DNA of 64,000 bases from Channallabes apus (taxonomy: Eukaryota > Chordata > Actinopteri > Siluriformes > Clariidae): contig CM060125.1 of NCBI GenBank assembly GCA_030522415.1, positions 3,592,401-3,656,400 of the forward strand, read 5' to 3'. The position numbers were made by a program, and so were the translations under genes. This document shows, piece by piece, positions 48,346-61,233 of this stretch. Every line of letters begins with the position of its first letter. The stretch's first letter is position 1. Under the pieces are notes generated by a model, which worked only from the letters and a program-made list of their open reading frames with translations, had not been told where the DNA came from and made no database searches.

Positions 48346-48429
48346 GCACTGTCACAAAGCAAACGTTTTTACGAGTTGGCATGACATTGAGTTCAAGTTT
48401 TTTAGTGGCCTTTGCAGTCTCTAGGCTGT

Positions 48430-48530
48430 ATTCAATTCAATTCAATTCAATTCAATTCAATTCAGTTTTATTTGTATAGCGCTTTTAACAATTGACATTG
48501 TCTCAAAACAGCTTTACACAATCAAAAGAA
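48430..48530. repeat. (ATTCA)n and flanking dispersed repeat
   Basis: Seven-fold pentamer TTCAA/ATTCA run followed by TTTTATTTGTATAGCGCTTT and CTCAAAACAGCTTTACA, a fragment I recognise as a common ostariophysan dispersed repeat. Confidence 0.75.
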
Positions 48531-50580
48531 TTATTTAAGTAATGCTTAAGTAATTTAAGGCTGTAGATCGTATTGAAGGTGCAACTCACAAATTGAGAGT
48601 GATTGATGCACTCATGGCAACATGTAATCTCAAATAAATAAATAAAAAATAGTTGACAAAAATATGCCTCAATTTTAGCTGTGAACAAAACTCATGCTTG
48701 GCTCAGTATATGTTTAATATAGTTTATATTACAGAAAACCTGTCTATAAGAAAACCTTTTTTATTTCTGAAAGTAAATCATAAAAAAATTTACCTCGCTA
48801 TTAAACTTAAGTGCTGGTTTGCTAAATAACACAAGTTCTCAAAGCATAGCCTCTAAACACTACACCAACATCCCAGATCCAAAGTTTTTGAGAGTAAGGA
48901 AAGGATCAAAAGTCTCTCGAGAACCATTTTTATCTCACATATGTACGGTTGGATTTGGGTTCTGATCTAAAAACAGATGGGAGCCTAATATGAATGTCAA
49001 CTAACTTCAATTCTATCTGTTGTCCTTTTTCTGTGAACCAAATTATACAGCGGTTAGTTACGGTCCACTAATTTGATTGGACAAGTGGTGTTCCAAGAGT
49101 GCTGATATTTATGGTAACAGCTCTGGTACATTTCACAGATTTTATCACTTTGCGTGTCTGTGTTCCTTCTTTTTAACCGTTACTACATTCTCTCAGGGCT
49201 GTCTGTCAGTTTGTACTGCATGGCAACGTACAGATGTTGTACCTTTGTGTATTATTTTTTGTCGATGGAGCAAAAATGTACAAAATATTTGGTCGTTTTG
49301 TGTCTGAAATGACAGTCACATGAGATTATTTTCTTGTCTGTAGAACCTTTGTATAAAAGCATGTCACTCTCATAAACATTCTGTCATACTGAATATCAGT
49401 TCAGCAGTTATTCTGCGTGACTGAATCACAGCTATATTAACCAGAGTATCCAGAGAAAAAGATTTCTTTCTTTTTATTAGTTGAAAAAAACATATAAGAC
49501 ACAATTTGCATAAATCCATTATGATTTTTGCACAGTACTGTTTCTCAACATTTAGTATCAGTATGTTTGATGCTATGCTTTAAATGTGATTACAGTCTTA
49601 CCCATTGATCTGTGCTTGGCTCAAAGCTGTTGACTTAGAAAGTCCTCACTAATAGGATCCTCAGAGGTACGCACAACATGAACCAATTGACTCTCGGTGT
49701 AATGGTGAGCTCTAATAGCCCCAGGTCTGGTGTATGCCGTCACCTCCATTGCCGTGGCTAACGTCTGCATACCAGCCTGCACTAGGTGAGGTGTCGGGTT
49801 CCCATTCATGAACATCAAATACTCAACAAACAAGGCTTAGGGTCAGGAAAGGTCTTTGTACTCTCTCAGACACATATCTGGTTTCGTATCTATATTATCC
49901 TTGTAAAACACATCGTTCGCCACTTATAAATGTTCTTTACGTGACCATGACAATTCACTAACAGAATTTGGATTCAAAGATAAAACATGAAAAACTTTTT
50001 TTCTGAAATCATGCTAACCTGTTCAACTCATAATGCCATGATGCCATAATGACATGAGACAGGGAGAGTTGAAAGGCTGGCATGAAGATCAGAGCGTGCA
50101 AAGGCTAACAAAAGCAGTTCAAAGCTCTGATGTGGTAAAAACATCTCCAGAGCCAGACAATGAGTCCTCCATTCATAACCAAGCCCTAGTCTGTCTCTCT
50201 GTCTGTCTCTCTGTCTTTTGTCCAGTAGAGATATGAATGAGTATTTGATATATATTTTTTTGCGCCTCCAGGAACTGAGAGTCCAGAAACATTTTGCAAA
50301 GGATGGAGATCTCACAACAGCATCACACAGGCACACGTTTGCTTTTCAATTGAACATAAAGAGGCCAAATGTGTGAGCCATAATGGCACCTAACCCTAGT
50401 TTTCATTTTCTCATTTTAGTGGGTTTTCTTATCGAATTTCAGTTAGTACACATGGCTTAATTATTACAGTAACTGAGTCTCAGTCATCAGGTCACTTTTG
50501 CAGGATTTGCATAAGTTTGCGTCCCTGTTGTGATTCCTTATTTGTTGTCTATTGACACTTACTTACCAGAAAACGTGTTT
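48531..50580. other. Intergenic with one unexplained open frame
   Basis: Mostly featureless. A minus-strand 70-codon frame at 49621-49833 (TLATAMEVTAYTRPGAIRAH) lacks low complexity but matches nothing I know and has no convincing splice sites. Confidence 0.35.
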
Positions 50581-50582
50581 CC

Positions 50583-50776
50583 AGGGGACAGGGGTAGCTC
50601 AGTGGTTAAGGCATTGGACTACGGTTCGGAAGATCCCAGGTTCAAATCCCACAACCACCAAGTTGCCACTGTTGGGCCCTTGAGCCCTTAACCCTCAACT
50701 GCTCAGATGTGTAATGAGATAAAAATGTAAGTCGCTCTGGATAAGAGCGTTTGCCAAATGCTTAAATGTAAAATGT
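50583..50776 (+). repeat. Second-family tRNA-derived SINE
   Basis: Head GGGGTAGCTCAGTGGTTAAG (box A) and GGTTCAAATCCC (box B), tail AAGTCGCTCTGGATAAGAGC then GTTTGCCAAATGC. The tail is one shared by several fish SINEs and LINEs. A different family from the 10083-type copies. No clear target duplication. Confidence 0.85.
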
Positions 50777-52486
50777 TTCTATTATTTAATGTTGCAGTAT
50801 TTACAGTATGTACATATTCGTGAATTTGATCTTAAGAGTTTGTATATCTTTACTAACTTCTATACTTTATATCTGCTTGTTGAACATCCCATTCCAAAGT
50901 TTCCTGCTATAACAACCTCCAGTCTTTTGGGAAGTCTTTCCACTAGATTTTTGGATTCTGGCCATAAAAGAGTTTTAATAAGTTCAAGTTCTCTCATTGT
51001 TCCATAACCAACCTTGGCAAAGTATGTCTTCACAGAGCTCACCATTGTGCCCAGGGGCATTGTCACGCTGGAACCGGGTTTACTTTGTGATGATAATGTG
51101 TACATGTACTTTTTCTATGTAGTGTATCATGAATGAGCACAAAGAATATTCAAGAACTTTGTGACTGATATAAAATTGCAATTGATTTTGTATACTCACT
51201 TTTGTATTTTTTACCATTTGTTGTAGGTTTCATCTTAACATGACACACAAAAGTCACGCTGTTATCAAGCATAGTGCCACATACTGTACTGTATGACAGT
51301 GAATTACAGTACAAGATTTGATTGTTACAGTAAACTTTGCTTTAGGTCTCAATACAATGCAATGCAATGTTTATGGCGACAAAAACAGGAGAAAAACTGA
51401 ACCACACAAAACTGAACTACTGTTTTAGATGCTACATGATTGCAAATAACATAACGAAGTGATACATATCCAGCAGCACCTTTTCATATGAACTGAGATA
51501 AGAAACCAACTGTGTGTGAACATGCTTCACATGAAGCTAGTGTTAACTGCACATCACATTGCGTTAGCACAGTGAACTAATTAAGGAGAGTTTTTTTTTT
51601 TATTTAATCTCATATATGCCTCATATATCAACTCTCTAGTGTCGTTTCCTAGAATATGACGAGTAAATAAAGAACAAAAACTCCATATGGGCAGAAATAG
51701 CCTTTGATGGTCATACGTATGCCACATGTCACATATCAGCAGTATGCACAAACAGAAGGAAGCGGGAATTGCTGGGACAATTCCATGCACATCTTACTGG
51801 ATCTAAAGGAAGCATATAAAGCACTTTAAAGCTCAATGTATATACTTTGGGAAAAAGGAGCAAAATTACATTTAGTCTGTACTTTTAAGATACATAACAG
51901 TTAAAAAGATTAAATAAAATACATGAGGTTTGACTTGTATTGATTTGTGAGAAATGTTTCATTATTAGTGTAAGTATAACTCATCTGTGTAAGCATAACT
52001 CATCTGTCATTAAGGCTTTCCCGTGTCCGATTTTACTTCTACTGTAACTGTACGAAGTACTCACAGTGTAAACTCCTTCCATCATTTTTTTATAAAGACC
52101 TTGTTACAAAAATCCTTGTCATATGGATGATTATACACATTGCTGTATACTGTATGTCAACCATACACATCCCATATATACCAACATAAACCTGTGATCC
52201 AAGCTGCATGCTCTCAAAGCCACCATATTATTATTATTATTAATAATAATAATAATGTTGTTGTTGTTGTTATTTAATCCAATCTGAACAATCAGAATTG
52301 CGAACACAATATGAGATAAGTACATGCTAACCTTTAGGCCAGGTGTCTTGAATGGTGTTAAAACAAAACCCTGAACTGGGAGTCTAAATTGTTCTGGAGT
52401 CAATTTACATTACAGAACAATGCTGTAGTATAAATACATTTATTTAATTACATTATTAAAAGTATGCGGCTGGACCTGCTGTAGAT
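50777..52486. other. Intergenic, nothing recognised
   Basis: AT-rich. 50880-51105 is slightly similar in wording to Tc1 minus-strand text (AACCTCCAGTCTTTTGGGAA) and may be a very old remnant. An (ATT/AAT)n stretch is near 52229-52272. Confidence 0.4.
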
Positions 52487-52489
52487 TTG

Positions 52490-53279
52490 TGGGCTATACA
52501 GTACATCTACAGTATGATGCGAATTTCCCATTCCATCAGATCGAAAAGGTGCTCCCCTGGATTAAAATCTGGTGATTGTGGAGGCCATTTGAGAACAATA
52601 AACTCGTTGTCATGTTCAAGAAGCCAGTTTGAGATGATTTTTAGCCCTGTGACATCCTGCTGGACAGTGTGACCATAAAATGATGGGCACAATCAGCAAC
52701 AATGGTCACGTATTGTGTGGAATTTAAACAATGCCCAATTGGTACTAAGGGGCCCAAAATGTGCCAAGAAAGTACTGTATCCCCCAGACCATGAGACAAG
52801 GCAGGGACGATCCGTGCTTTTATATTGTTTACACCAAATTCTGACCCCGCAATCCAAATGTCACAGCGAAGAATGAGACTCATCAGAACAGGCAACATCG
52901 TTCCCATCTGCTTTTGACCATTTTTGGTAAGCACATGTAAATTGTGGAGTCAGTTTCCAGAACCCTGGTCAGGTCATCTGCTACATGTTCAGAGATGCTT
53001 TTCAGCATGTCTCGGTTGTAACAAGATGTTATTTGAGTTACTGCAGCCTTTCTGTCTGGCCATTCTTATCTCACCTCTGGCATCAACAAGACAACAACCA
53101 TGCCACAAAGTCACTTAAATCACCTTTTTTTGTCCTTACTGACACTCAGTTTGAACTTCAGCAGATTGTCCTGATCATGTCTACATGCCTAAATGCATTG
53201 AATTACTTCCATGTGATTGACTGATTAGATATTTGTGATAAATACAGTTGAAAGGATGTACCTAATGAAGTGTCCACTG
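52490..53279 (-). mobile_element. Tc1-like transposon remnant, one terminus intact
   Basis: The minus strand starts at 53279 with CAGTGGACACTTCATTAGGT and runs through the N-terminal region to transposase text: GSEFGVNNIKARIVPALSHG, LVPIGHCLNSTQYVTIVADC, NWLLEHDNEFIVLKWPPQSP and then DFNPGEHLFDLMEWEIR. In-frame stops and frame changes occur, and the first part of the catalytic domain is shortened. The element is cut off near 52490, with the other terminus missing. Confidence 0.8.
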
Positions 53280-56100
53280 TATATACAGTAAGCGTATTCT
53301 GAACTACTGTAGCTGAGTCACATTATCACAGAATTGACTGTCCATACTGACATAACTGTCCTTTACCCAAGATGGATGAATTTTTCCCTCTCTCACATTG
53401 ATAACATATGCCTTTCAATAAATGTTTACAAATAAATTAAATGAGAAATTTGTATTAAAACATCTTTCAGTTTGAAATAAATTGAAACAGAAAGAATAAG
53501 TTAAGACACCATTGTTCCTGTAATTGGTATAAAGGCACTTTTTGTGGATTTTTTTTAGGAGAAGGAAGCTTCTGTAATCCTTTATTCCCATCAGGAGTTA
53601 AGATAAGTACTTAAGAATTGTTATTCTGGTTCTAAAATGCTAAACTATAAAAGCTGTTTTTAAAACTGTTAAGTGAGAGCGTCTGATGGATATCGTGAAA
53701 TACTCTGTTCCAGATTTTTGGAGCATGAAAACAAAAGGCCGCTTCACCAATTTTTCATGTGTTTTAGCCTAAGGATGTTGAGAAAGACAAGCACTTGATC
53801 TTCAAATCTGGAACATGGGGCTGTAAGACCACATGAATACGAGACTTTGGTTACAGTAATAGTTCCTCTGATCTGTAGTTACAGATATATGCACGGATCA
53901 GGGCCACAACCAGGATGAGAATTTTAGTGAGGTCCATGTTGTAGAAATATGATGAATGTGTACTGAATGAATCCCACTCCAGTTACGCAATGTAATTAAA
54001 TTTTAATGTAACGTTATTTTGTTTACTTTAAGTAATATTTGGTTACAAGCCCAAGTTACCTGTCGGTTCAGTACAAAAATAAGAATTTTGCACAATATCC
54101 CTATTTTTGATAGGGATGTTTGCTTTCATATTTCATATAAAATGACAATAATTTTACATCATATTAATGGAGTATAAAGGTCTGTAATTTGTCTGCATAA
54201 TTACTATTATATATTTTGTCTATTTATTGTGAATTAGAGGCCTAAGATTGTTCTTTGTTTTTAATAGTACAGTCTACACTATAATGAAGACTAAAATGTT
54301 TCATTATACAATTACATAAAATATTTCTAATAAAATGTATTCTAATAATACATTGCATCATCATGCAGCATCTAATAAAATACAGACATGGACTGTATAT
54401 GGGACAAGTAGTAACATTTTTTTTTTTTTACAAAAACACATGAGTGGTATGGATCAGAAATAAGAAAACCATCGAAATGGAATAAATACACAAATGATAA
54501 GGTAAGCTTCTGAAACCATGTACCTGGACAGATGAGTGGGGAAAAAACAGTTATTAGCATAATTTTTTTTTTATCATAAGCAAAAATGAATCAACGTCAT
54601 GAACTTGTGTTAGAGTGATTGCCTTTTCCATGAAGTGCTCTCTATACTTAGAGAAAAACAAAAAACCATCTGAGTGGTGATAGTTGGTGATAGGAGAGTG
54701 CTGTGTTGTCTCAGATCAACAGGGCTGTACCTCATCCTGACAGGACTTGCACTCCTCAAGCGCCCTCCCTCGGTCTCATCACTCCCCCGTGCAGATCCGC
54801 TCTGCCTGGTACAGCCCTAGAGGCCCCTTTCCCCCTTGAAACAAAGTCTGGCCATATCCATGCCTTATTCATGACATTGTTACCTGTTCGGACAGCTGTG
54901 AACAGCACTGGCAGGCTGACAGGTTCCTTGGAGCAGCAAAGGGAAACCAACGCTATCTGGCTGTCTATCTCTTACACACACTTCACTCTCTCTCTCTCTC
55001 TCTCCCTCTCTCACGCTTGTACACCTTTTTTTTCTCCAGATGCAACATCAGCTGCTTTAAAATGCATTGGCTTTATGAGCTCTTTGACCTGTGGCTAGCT
55101 CGCATATAAATCCAGCAGATCCTCTGGTGAAGGATGGGCATGTTGAAGGCGTGCTTCTGGATATTTCATTATTGGATTTCTACTGTTAATTTTCTAGAAT
55201 ATTTGTCAAAATTAATTTTTCAAGTTATAATTACCATTGCCCTCCATTTAAAAATTTTTTTTCAATCAATGTAAAATTTCAATCAATTTCCTCGGTAATG
55301 GACTATTCACCCAATTAAGAGAATGAAATTGTATTATAGGATAAATCATAATAATGTGTATCAGTATATCACTTTTCAATTTATATAAATATACATAACA
55401 CATAACATATCATCTGTGTGAAGGATTTCTCATATCCAGGAGGGTATTAACATTAATGACATAATTATTTGCATCGGTTGTTGTAGGAAAAACAACAACA
55501 CGGGAGATAGTGCTCATCTTTCATCAGGATATTGGAATATGAATCTCCTGGTTACCATTTTGAATATCTTCTGGTTTGGTCTCCTATGACATTCATCCTA
55601 AATGTCTATTGTCTGTCAATGATTTATATACAGTATATAAATGATGTTTCAAAGCAGCTTCACGTACTGTACATCTTAGCATAGATTTAGCCCCCCACAT
55701 CAAGTCAAAAGCAATAACATTGAAAAATTAATCCTGAGTTTAACCAAACTCAAAAGGAAACCTTTTTCTACATGATACAGAATAGCAGGATTATAAATCA
55801 TTACAGTAAACAGTCATAAAGCAAGCATAACACACCGTCCCTAAGTAGCCTTAACTCATATACTTTCTTCATTCAAACAGTATGTTCAAGCCAGATGTTC
55901 ATCTATGGTGCTATACCATGGTTTATGTAGCTGGTTGGACATGTTGTGGTAAAACCAATCAGTCAGAGATCAGGGTTATAGATGGGTGAATAGAGTTGGC
56001 CAATATACACAGCCCTGGGAATATCTCACAGAATTCTGTGAAAGGGGGTGTCCAAAATCTTTTCATCTGCAGGATACTGTATGTGTGTGCATATAGGAGT
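53280..56100. other. Intergenic, nothing defined
   Basis: 53540-53950 may be part of an old retroelement tail. 54690-54960 is a balanced-composition block followed by a CT microsatellite (about 54985-55012). No gene identified. Confidence 0.4.
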
Positions 56101-57679
56101 TACAGTGGCTTGCAAAAGTATTCGGCCCCCTTGAACCTTTCCACATTTTGTCACATTACAGCCACAAACATAAATCAATTTTATTGGAATTCCACGTGAC
56201 AGACCAATACAAAGTGGTGTACACGTGAGAAGTGGAACGAAAATCATACATGATTGCAAACATTTTTTTTTACAAATAAATAACTGAAAAGTGGGGTGTG
56301 CGTAATTATTCAGCCCCCTGAGTCAATACTTTGTAGAACCACCTTTTGCTGCAATTACAGCTGCCAGTCTTTTAGGGTATGTCTCTACCAGCTTTGCACA
56401 TCTACTGTAGAGACTGAAATCCTTGCCCATTCTTCTTTGCAAAACAGCTCCAGCTCAGTCAGATTAGATGGACAGCATTTGTAAACAGCAGTTTTCAGAT
56501 CTTGCCACAGATTCTCGATTGGATTTAGATCTGGACTTTGACTGGGACATTCTAACACATGGATATGTTTGTTTTAAACCATTCCATTGTTGCCCTGGCT
56601 TTGTTTTTAGGGTTGTCGTCCTGCTGGAAGGTGAACCTCCGCCCAAGTCTCAAGTCTTTTGCAGACTCCAAGAGGTTTTCTTCCAAGATTGCCCTGTATT
56701 TGGCTCCATCCATCTTCCCATCAACTCTGACCAGCTTCCCTGTCCCTGCTGAAGAGAAGCACCCCCAGAGCATGATGCTGCCACCACCATATTTGACAGT
56801 GGGGACGGTGTGTTTAGAGTGATGTGCAGTGTTAGTTCCCTTTCAAAGGCTTCTCTCGATGCTGCGTGAAAACGCTATGGGAACCATTTTGTCTTGTTGC
56901 CGGTTGTGAAGCATGTGTGCAAACACGCCAAATTTTTTGGCTATATATAACCTCGGTCAGGTGACGTCATAAACCTCAGATCATTTGTCTTCACCTTGTT
57001 GTTAGCGTGCTTGTGTTTAAACCAGCAGAATAAGAAGTGTTTAACTCACCGATATCGGAGTTTTAAACAAGATGTCCCTCCGTGTATGATAATCTATATC
57101 GGAGGGCGATCTTTACTGCTTCGATTAAAAAAACTGCTCGCGCACCTCGCATTCCTTGAGAAGCTTCGAGCCGCGGCGCATTTTGGTGCTTAAAACTCAC
57201 TTCCTCGTTGGATCGGGAAATCCCTCTGTCCACTCTCAAGTGCGCCATGGGCTTCCTGTGAATGGATAAGGATAAACGTCCTATCTTGCTTAAACCGCGG
57301 AGATGGAATAATCTCCGAGCACTAGGAAAACAACAACAACAAAAAACGGCAGTTTCTGTCGGGTGGCCGGGGGGGCGGAGCCTCAACGACGCGCTCCCCC
57401 CCCCCCCTTAGCTTTCTCCATATGAGTTAACCCTTTCATGGAGTAAGCCATATTAATCCTGTGTTTTCCTGCCATTGACTTATTTAGTTGTTTAAATATA
57501 GTTAATGTGGAAGCGCGGAGCTATATGATGTCGCCCAGATAGAAGAGACGCTTCAAAAGCTATCTCTCTCCTGGGACATCATCTTTCCTGAAAAGCTAAT
57601 ACTTCCTTTCAAGCTGTGTAGACTTTCATCTTCCCGGGAGGGAAAAGCTTTTCAGGCAGCAGGTCAGGTTGGTGCTCCT

Positions 57680-58020
57680 TTGCACACCATGGCGGCTTTG
57701 CAGGCCTACCACACTGACCTGCTGAGAGACTTGAGCACTGGCGGGGCTCTTCAGATTGGGCGTATTGGAATTACGCCGGGCCACAGACTTGTCTCTGCGT
57801 GCAACAAAAGCAGATGGCTCGTGCTATCGGCCGTTTTATGGCTGCGATGGGTTTCGCGCGGAGGCACTTGTGGTTGAATCTTAGGCGCATCAAGGATAAG
57901 AATCGTGCATTCTTCCTGGATGCCCCTATCTCGCCTTCCGGCCTGTTTGGCGATATCGTTGGAGCGATATATGTATGTAGTTCTGGCTCTTACGACTACC
58001 AGGGCATCCATATTTGAATT
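57680..58020 (+). pseudogene. DIRS gag-like remnant fused to RT start
   Basis: LQAYHTDLLRDLSTGGAL in one frame, then (frameshift) MARAIGRFMAAMGFARRHLW and LNLRRIKDKNRAFFLDAPIS then PSGLFGDIVG: the C-terminal gag-like region of fish DIRS elements. Immediately after GDIVG the text is already reverse-transcriptase (YLDDWLAQSH near 58019), so the intervening gag end and RT N-terminus are deleted. Confidence 0.7.
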
Positions 58021-58800
58021 ACATAGACGACTGGCTGGCCCAGTCTCATTAGCTAGCGCTTCGATATCAGCATGTCGCTCTAGCTCATCTTGTTTCTGAG
58101 GATTGAGACCCAATGCCACGAAAGCATGCTCTTTCCTCTTCTGAGGATTTGGGTGTCACATGAGATTCGATCGTAAGCGGGCACAGCTGTCTCCCGCTCA
58201 TGTCGAATCCATTATCAACACCCTCAAGGAAATCAAGCTAGACCAAGAAAGTGACCATCACTTTCAGAGATGGCTAGCTCTCATGGCAGCCGTATCCACG
58301 GTGACCTTTGGGCCTTCTGCACATGAGAGCATTTCAGTTGTGGCTAAGACAGGGGATTTCACTCTAGGGCCGATCCCCAACAAGAGTTACGCGCCAGGTG
58401 CTTCGTACCCTTCCTATGTGTTTCAGACCCTGGTTTCTGACTCTGGGTCCCACTCTATGTTCGTCTGTCTAACAACAGACGCTTCCCTCACGGGCGGGGG
58501 TGCGGTCTTAGGTGACCGTTCCAGCCCAAGGGTGCTGGAGAGGCCTTCTTCTCGCACGGCACATCAATTGCTGCGAAATGATGGCTCTATTTCTGGCCCT
58601 AAAGCACTTCCTCCAGCAGTTGAGAGTGCCATGTCCCATTGCGGGTGGACAACTTTGTGGCTAGTCTCATATATTAATCGCCAGGGCGGACTGTGCCCGC
58701 TGAATAGCTAGCGCACCAGGTTCCTGTCCCTCAGCGCGATTTACATTCCAGGGCATATGAATGTGAGAGCAGTTGTAACTGTCCAGTCAATCTCTGACAC
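58019..58800 (+). pseudogene. DIRS reverse transcriptase / RNase H remnant
   Basis: YLDDWLAQSH is the polymerase YxDD box. It is followed after frame breaks by RKRAQLSPAHVESIINTLKE, RWLALMAAVSTVTFGPSAHE, then TTDASLTGGGAVLGDR (RNase H first Asp) and VSYINRQGGL with a later IYIPGHMNV. The order and motifs match DIRS elements. Stops and frameshifts abolish the frame. Confidence 0.75.
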
Positions 58801-58977
58801 ACGGGGAATGGAAACCCCACCCTGAAGTAGTCAGTCAATCTGGGAGAGATTTCATGTAGCAGAGGTGGACCGCTTTGCCTCGCAAGATCAGCAAATGTCC
58901 CCTTTGATACTCCCTGGATCTCATATCCATCTTCAAGAGCTTATACCCTCAAATGAAATGTTTTTAAAGTGTGACAC

Positions 58978-59580
58978 TGGGTGAGAGATGCTATTGCCCT
59001 CTCTTATGAGGCATGTTGGCTCACTTTGCCTCTAGGAATCAGGGTTCATTCAACCTGGGGGATCGCCTCATCTATTGCACTAGCAAGAGGTATTCCCCTG
59101 CAGCAAGTGTGTGCGAAGCAGGTAGACCCAGTCCACTGCTGAATTGTTTCTGTGCTGGAGTCCCTGCAGGAAAGTTGTCCTCGGGCCTGTGCCCTAGTAC
59201 TCTCAGGACGCACATAACTGCATCCTCACTGAGCTATCGGCCTAAGTCCATAAACAACATCACCCTATTGTTTTGAAGCCTTCCGTTCTCCGCCTTTACA
59301 GCTTCAGAGCAGGAGAGACTTCACTTACTGTGTCCAGTACGTGCTCTTCAGATTTACGTCCACCGCATCAGCCAGTGGTGTAGGTCAGAGCAGCCTTTAC
59401 ACGTCTTGGGGCCGCGGGAGCGACCGCCACTACACTGGGTGAGAGATGCATATTGCCCTCTCCTATGAGGCGCGTGGGTTCACTTCGCCTCTAGGAAGCA
59501 GGGCTCATTCAACCAGAGAGATCACCTCCTTTTCCCCTGCAGCAATTGTGTGACGCGGAGGGTTGGTCCTCCCACGCACA
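58978..59580 (+). pseudogene. DIRS tyrosine recombinase remnant, C-terminal part duplicated
   Basis: A block beginning TGGGTGAGAGATGC occurs at 58978-59125 and again at about 59435-59575. In the right frame, copy 1 reads WVRDAIALSYEACWLTLPLG then IRVHSTWGI; copy 2, after a one-base insertion, reads IALSYEARGFTSPLGSRAHS then TR. HxxR is the catalytic box of tyrosine recombinases: its Arg is Trp in copy 1 (59047-59058) and intact in copy 2 (59506-59517). Neither copy is functional. Confidence 0.7.
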
Positions 59581-60879
59581 CATTTGTTACATTACATTAT
59601 ACATTATAATGTTCATGCTACTCCGGGCTTAGAGTTAGCTGCCCAGGCATAGTTCTGAGACCTTCTCGGCTTTGTGCGCACACGCTACACAACATTGGGG
59701 TCCAGACACCTGAAGTGCGGCGGCGTTGGTATTCTCGTTCCCATAGCGTTTTCACGCAGCATCGAGAGAAGTCTTTGAAAGGGAACGTCTCGGGTTACTT
59801 TGCTGTAACCCTGTTCCCTGAAAAGGCGGGAATGAGATGCTGCGTCCTAATGCCGCACTACCATGTGACCAGACGTCCGTTCAGACAAATTAATCTGAGG
59901 TTTGTCGCCGGCTCACTAGTATTTATAACCTGCAGCTGCGTCTAATCAGATGACGTCACCTGACCGAGATTATATATAGCCAAAATATTTGGCGTGTTTG
60001 CACACATTGCTTCACAACCGACAACAAGACAAAATGGTTCCCATAGCGTTTTCACTCAGCATCTCGTTCCCGCCTTTCAGGGAACAGGGTTACAGTAACC
60101 CGAGAAGTTTTCCGCCACACATAGCGTTTTGCATTTTGGCCAAAAAGTTCCATTTTGGTCTCATCTGACCAGACCACATGTTTGCTGTGCAAACGGGACT
60201 TCTTATGGTTTTCTGTCAGATTCCCCCACCTGAGCTGTAGATCTCTGCAGCTCGTCCAGTCACCATGGACCTCTTGGCTGCATTTCTGATCAGCGCTCTC
60301 CTTGTTCGGCCTGTAAGTTTAGTGGACGGCCTCGTCTTGGTAGGTTTACAGTTGTGCCATACTCCTTCCATTTCTGAATGATCGCTTGAACAGTGGCTCC
60401 ATGGGATGTTCAAGGCTTTGGAGATCTTTTTGTAGCCTAAGCCTGCTTTAAATTTCTAAATAACTTTATCCCTGACCTGTCTGTTGTGTTCTTTGGACTT
60501 CATGGTGTTGTTGCTCCCAATATTCTCTTAAACAACCTCTGAGGCCGTCACAGGGCAGCTGTATTTGTACTGACATTAGATTACACACAGGTACTCCCTA
60601 TTTAGTCATTAGCACTCATCATGCAATGTCTATGGGCAACTGACTGCACTCAGACCAAAGGGGGCTGAATAATTATGTACAGCCCACTTCGCAGTTATTT
60701 ATTTGTAAAAAATGTTTGGAATCATGTATGATTTTCGTTCCACTTCTCACGTGTACTGTACACCTCTTTGTATTGGTCTTTCACGTGGAATTCCAATAAA
60801 ATTTATTCATGTTTGTGGCTGTAATGTGACAAAATGTGGAAACGTTCAAGGAGGCCGAATACTTTTGCAAGCAACTGTA

Positions 60880-61233
60880 ATGTACTGCCATTCTATATGT
60901 ACTGTACATCAGTTAAATGCTCCAAATATCCAAATCTGTATTTTGAATTATACAATATCGAAATCTGTATTGCCAGAGCACCAGGACAATACTAACTGCC
61001 TGGCAAATGCATCCAAACATTTTAAGATCCAATCAACAGTAAAATTCATGTCAGGCAAGAGAATGAATAAAACAAATAAATGGTGTAAGAGTTGTTGTAA
61101 AATGTAGGGTGTGTTGATTGCTTTAACTATGTCAACTCCTGCAATGAGTACTGTAGCATATATTCTATATTCTAGAAATATTCTACTTTAAAATGCCTAT
61201 AGTGTCTCAGCTCAAAGATAACATAGCTGTGTT
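60880..61233. other. Intergenic, nothing recognised
   Basis: AT-rich spacer between the Tc1 element and a SINE. Confidence 0.4.

Larger units (their letters stand above)
56838..60109 (+). mobile_element. DIRS-like tyrosine-recombinase retroelement, deleted
   Basis: About 3.3 kb. The left end (TCCCTTTCAAAGGCTTCTCT...) recurs inverted at 59738-59790 and again near the right end at 59951-60096, the split inverted-repeat plus internal complementary region layout of DIRS elements. GTT lies at both borders (56835-56837, 60107-60109) with no longer target duplication, as expected for recombinase-mediated insertion. Coding remnants in order are gag-like, reverse transcriptase/RNase H and tyrosine recombinase. 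The domain assignments are by recall of DIRS protein text. Confidence 0.8.
56400..60530 (-). pseudogene. Tc1 transposase split by the DIRS-like insertion
   Basis: The N-terminal half lies at about 60110-60510 (helix-turn-helix region; plus-strand text GGACCTCTTGGCTGCATTTC, CTCATCTGACCAGACCACAT). The C-terminal half lies at about 56400-56834: MLWGCFSSAGTGKLVRVDGK, RRFTFQQDDNPKNKARATME, then [14 protein letters not shown] in a second frame. The catalytic regions are recognisable but a frame break separates FQQD from NPIEN. Inactive. Confidence 0.85.
56101..60879 (-). mobile_element. Tc1-like transposon interrupted by a DIRS-like element
   Basis: TA target duplications at 56101-56102 and 60878-60879 frame ends CAGTGGCTTGCAAAAGTATT (56103) and AATACTTTTGCAAGCAACTG (60877). 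Inverted arms of about 217 bp run 56103-56319 and 60660-60877. The transposase lies on the minus strand on both sides of an inserted element at 56838-60109. Without the insertion the transposon would be about 1.5 kb, normal for Tc1. Confidence 0.92.

Noticed and set aside
50583..50660. tRNA gene suggested by GTAGCTCAGTGG and GGTTCAAATCC
   Set aside because: It is the head of a second SINE family with a typical SINE tail.
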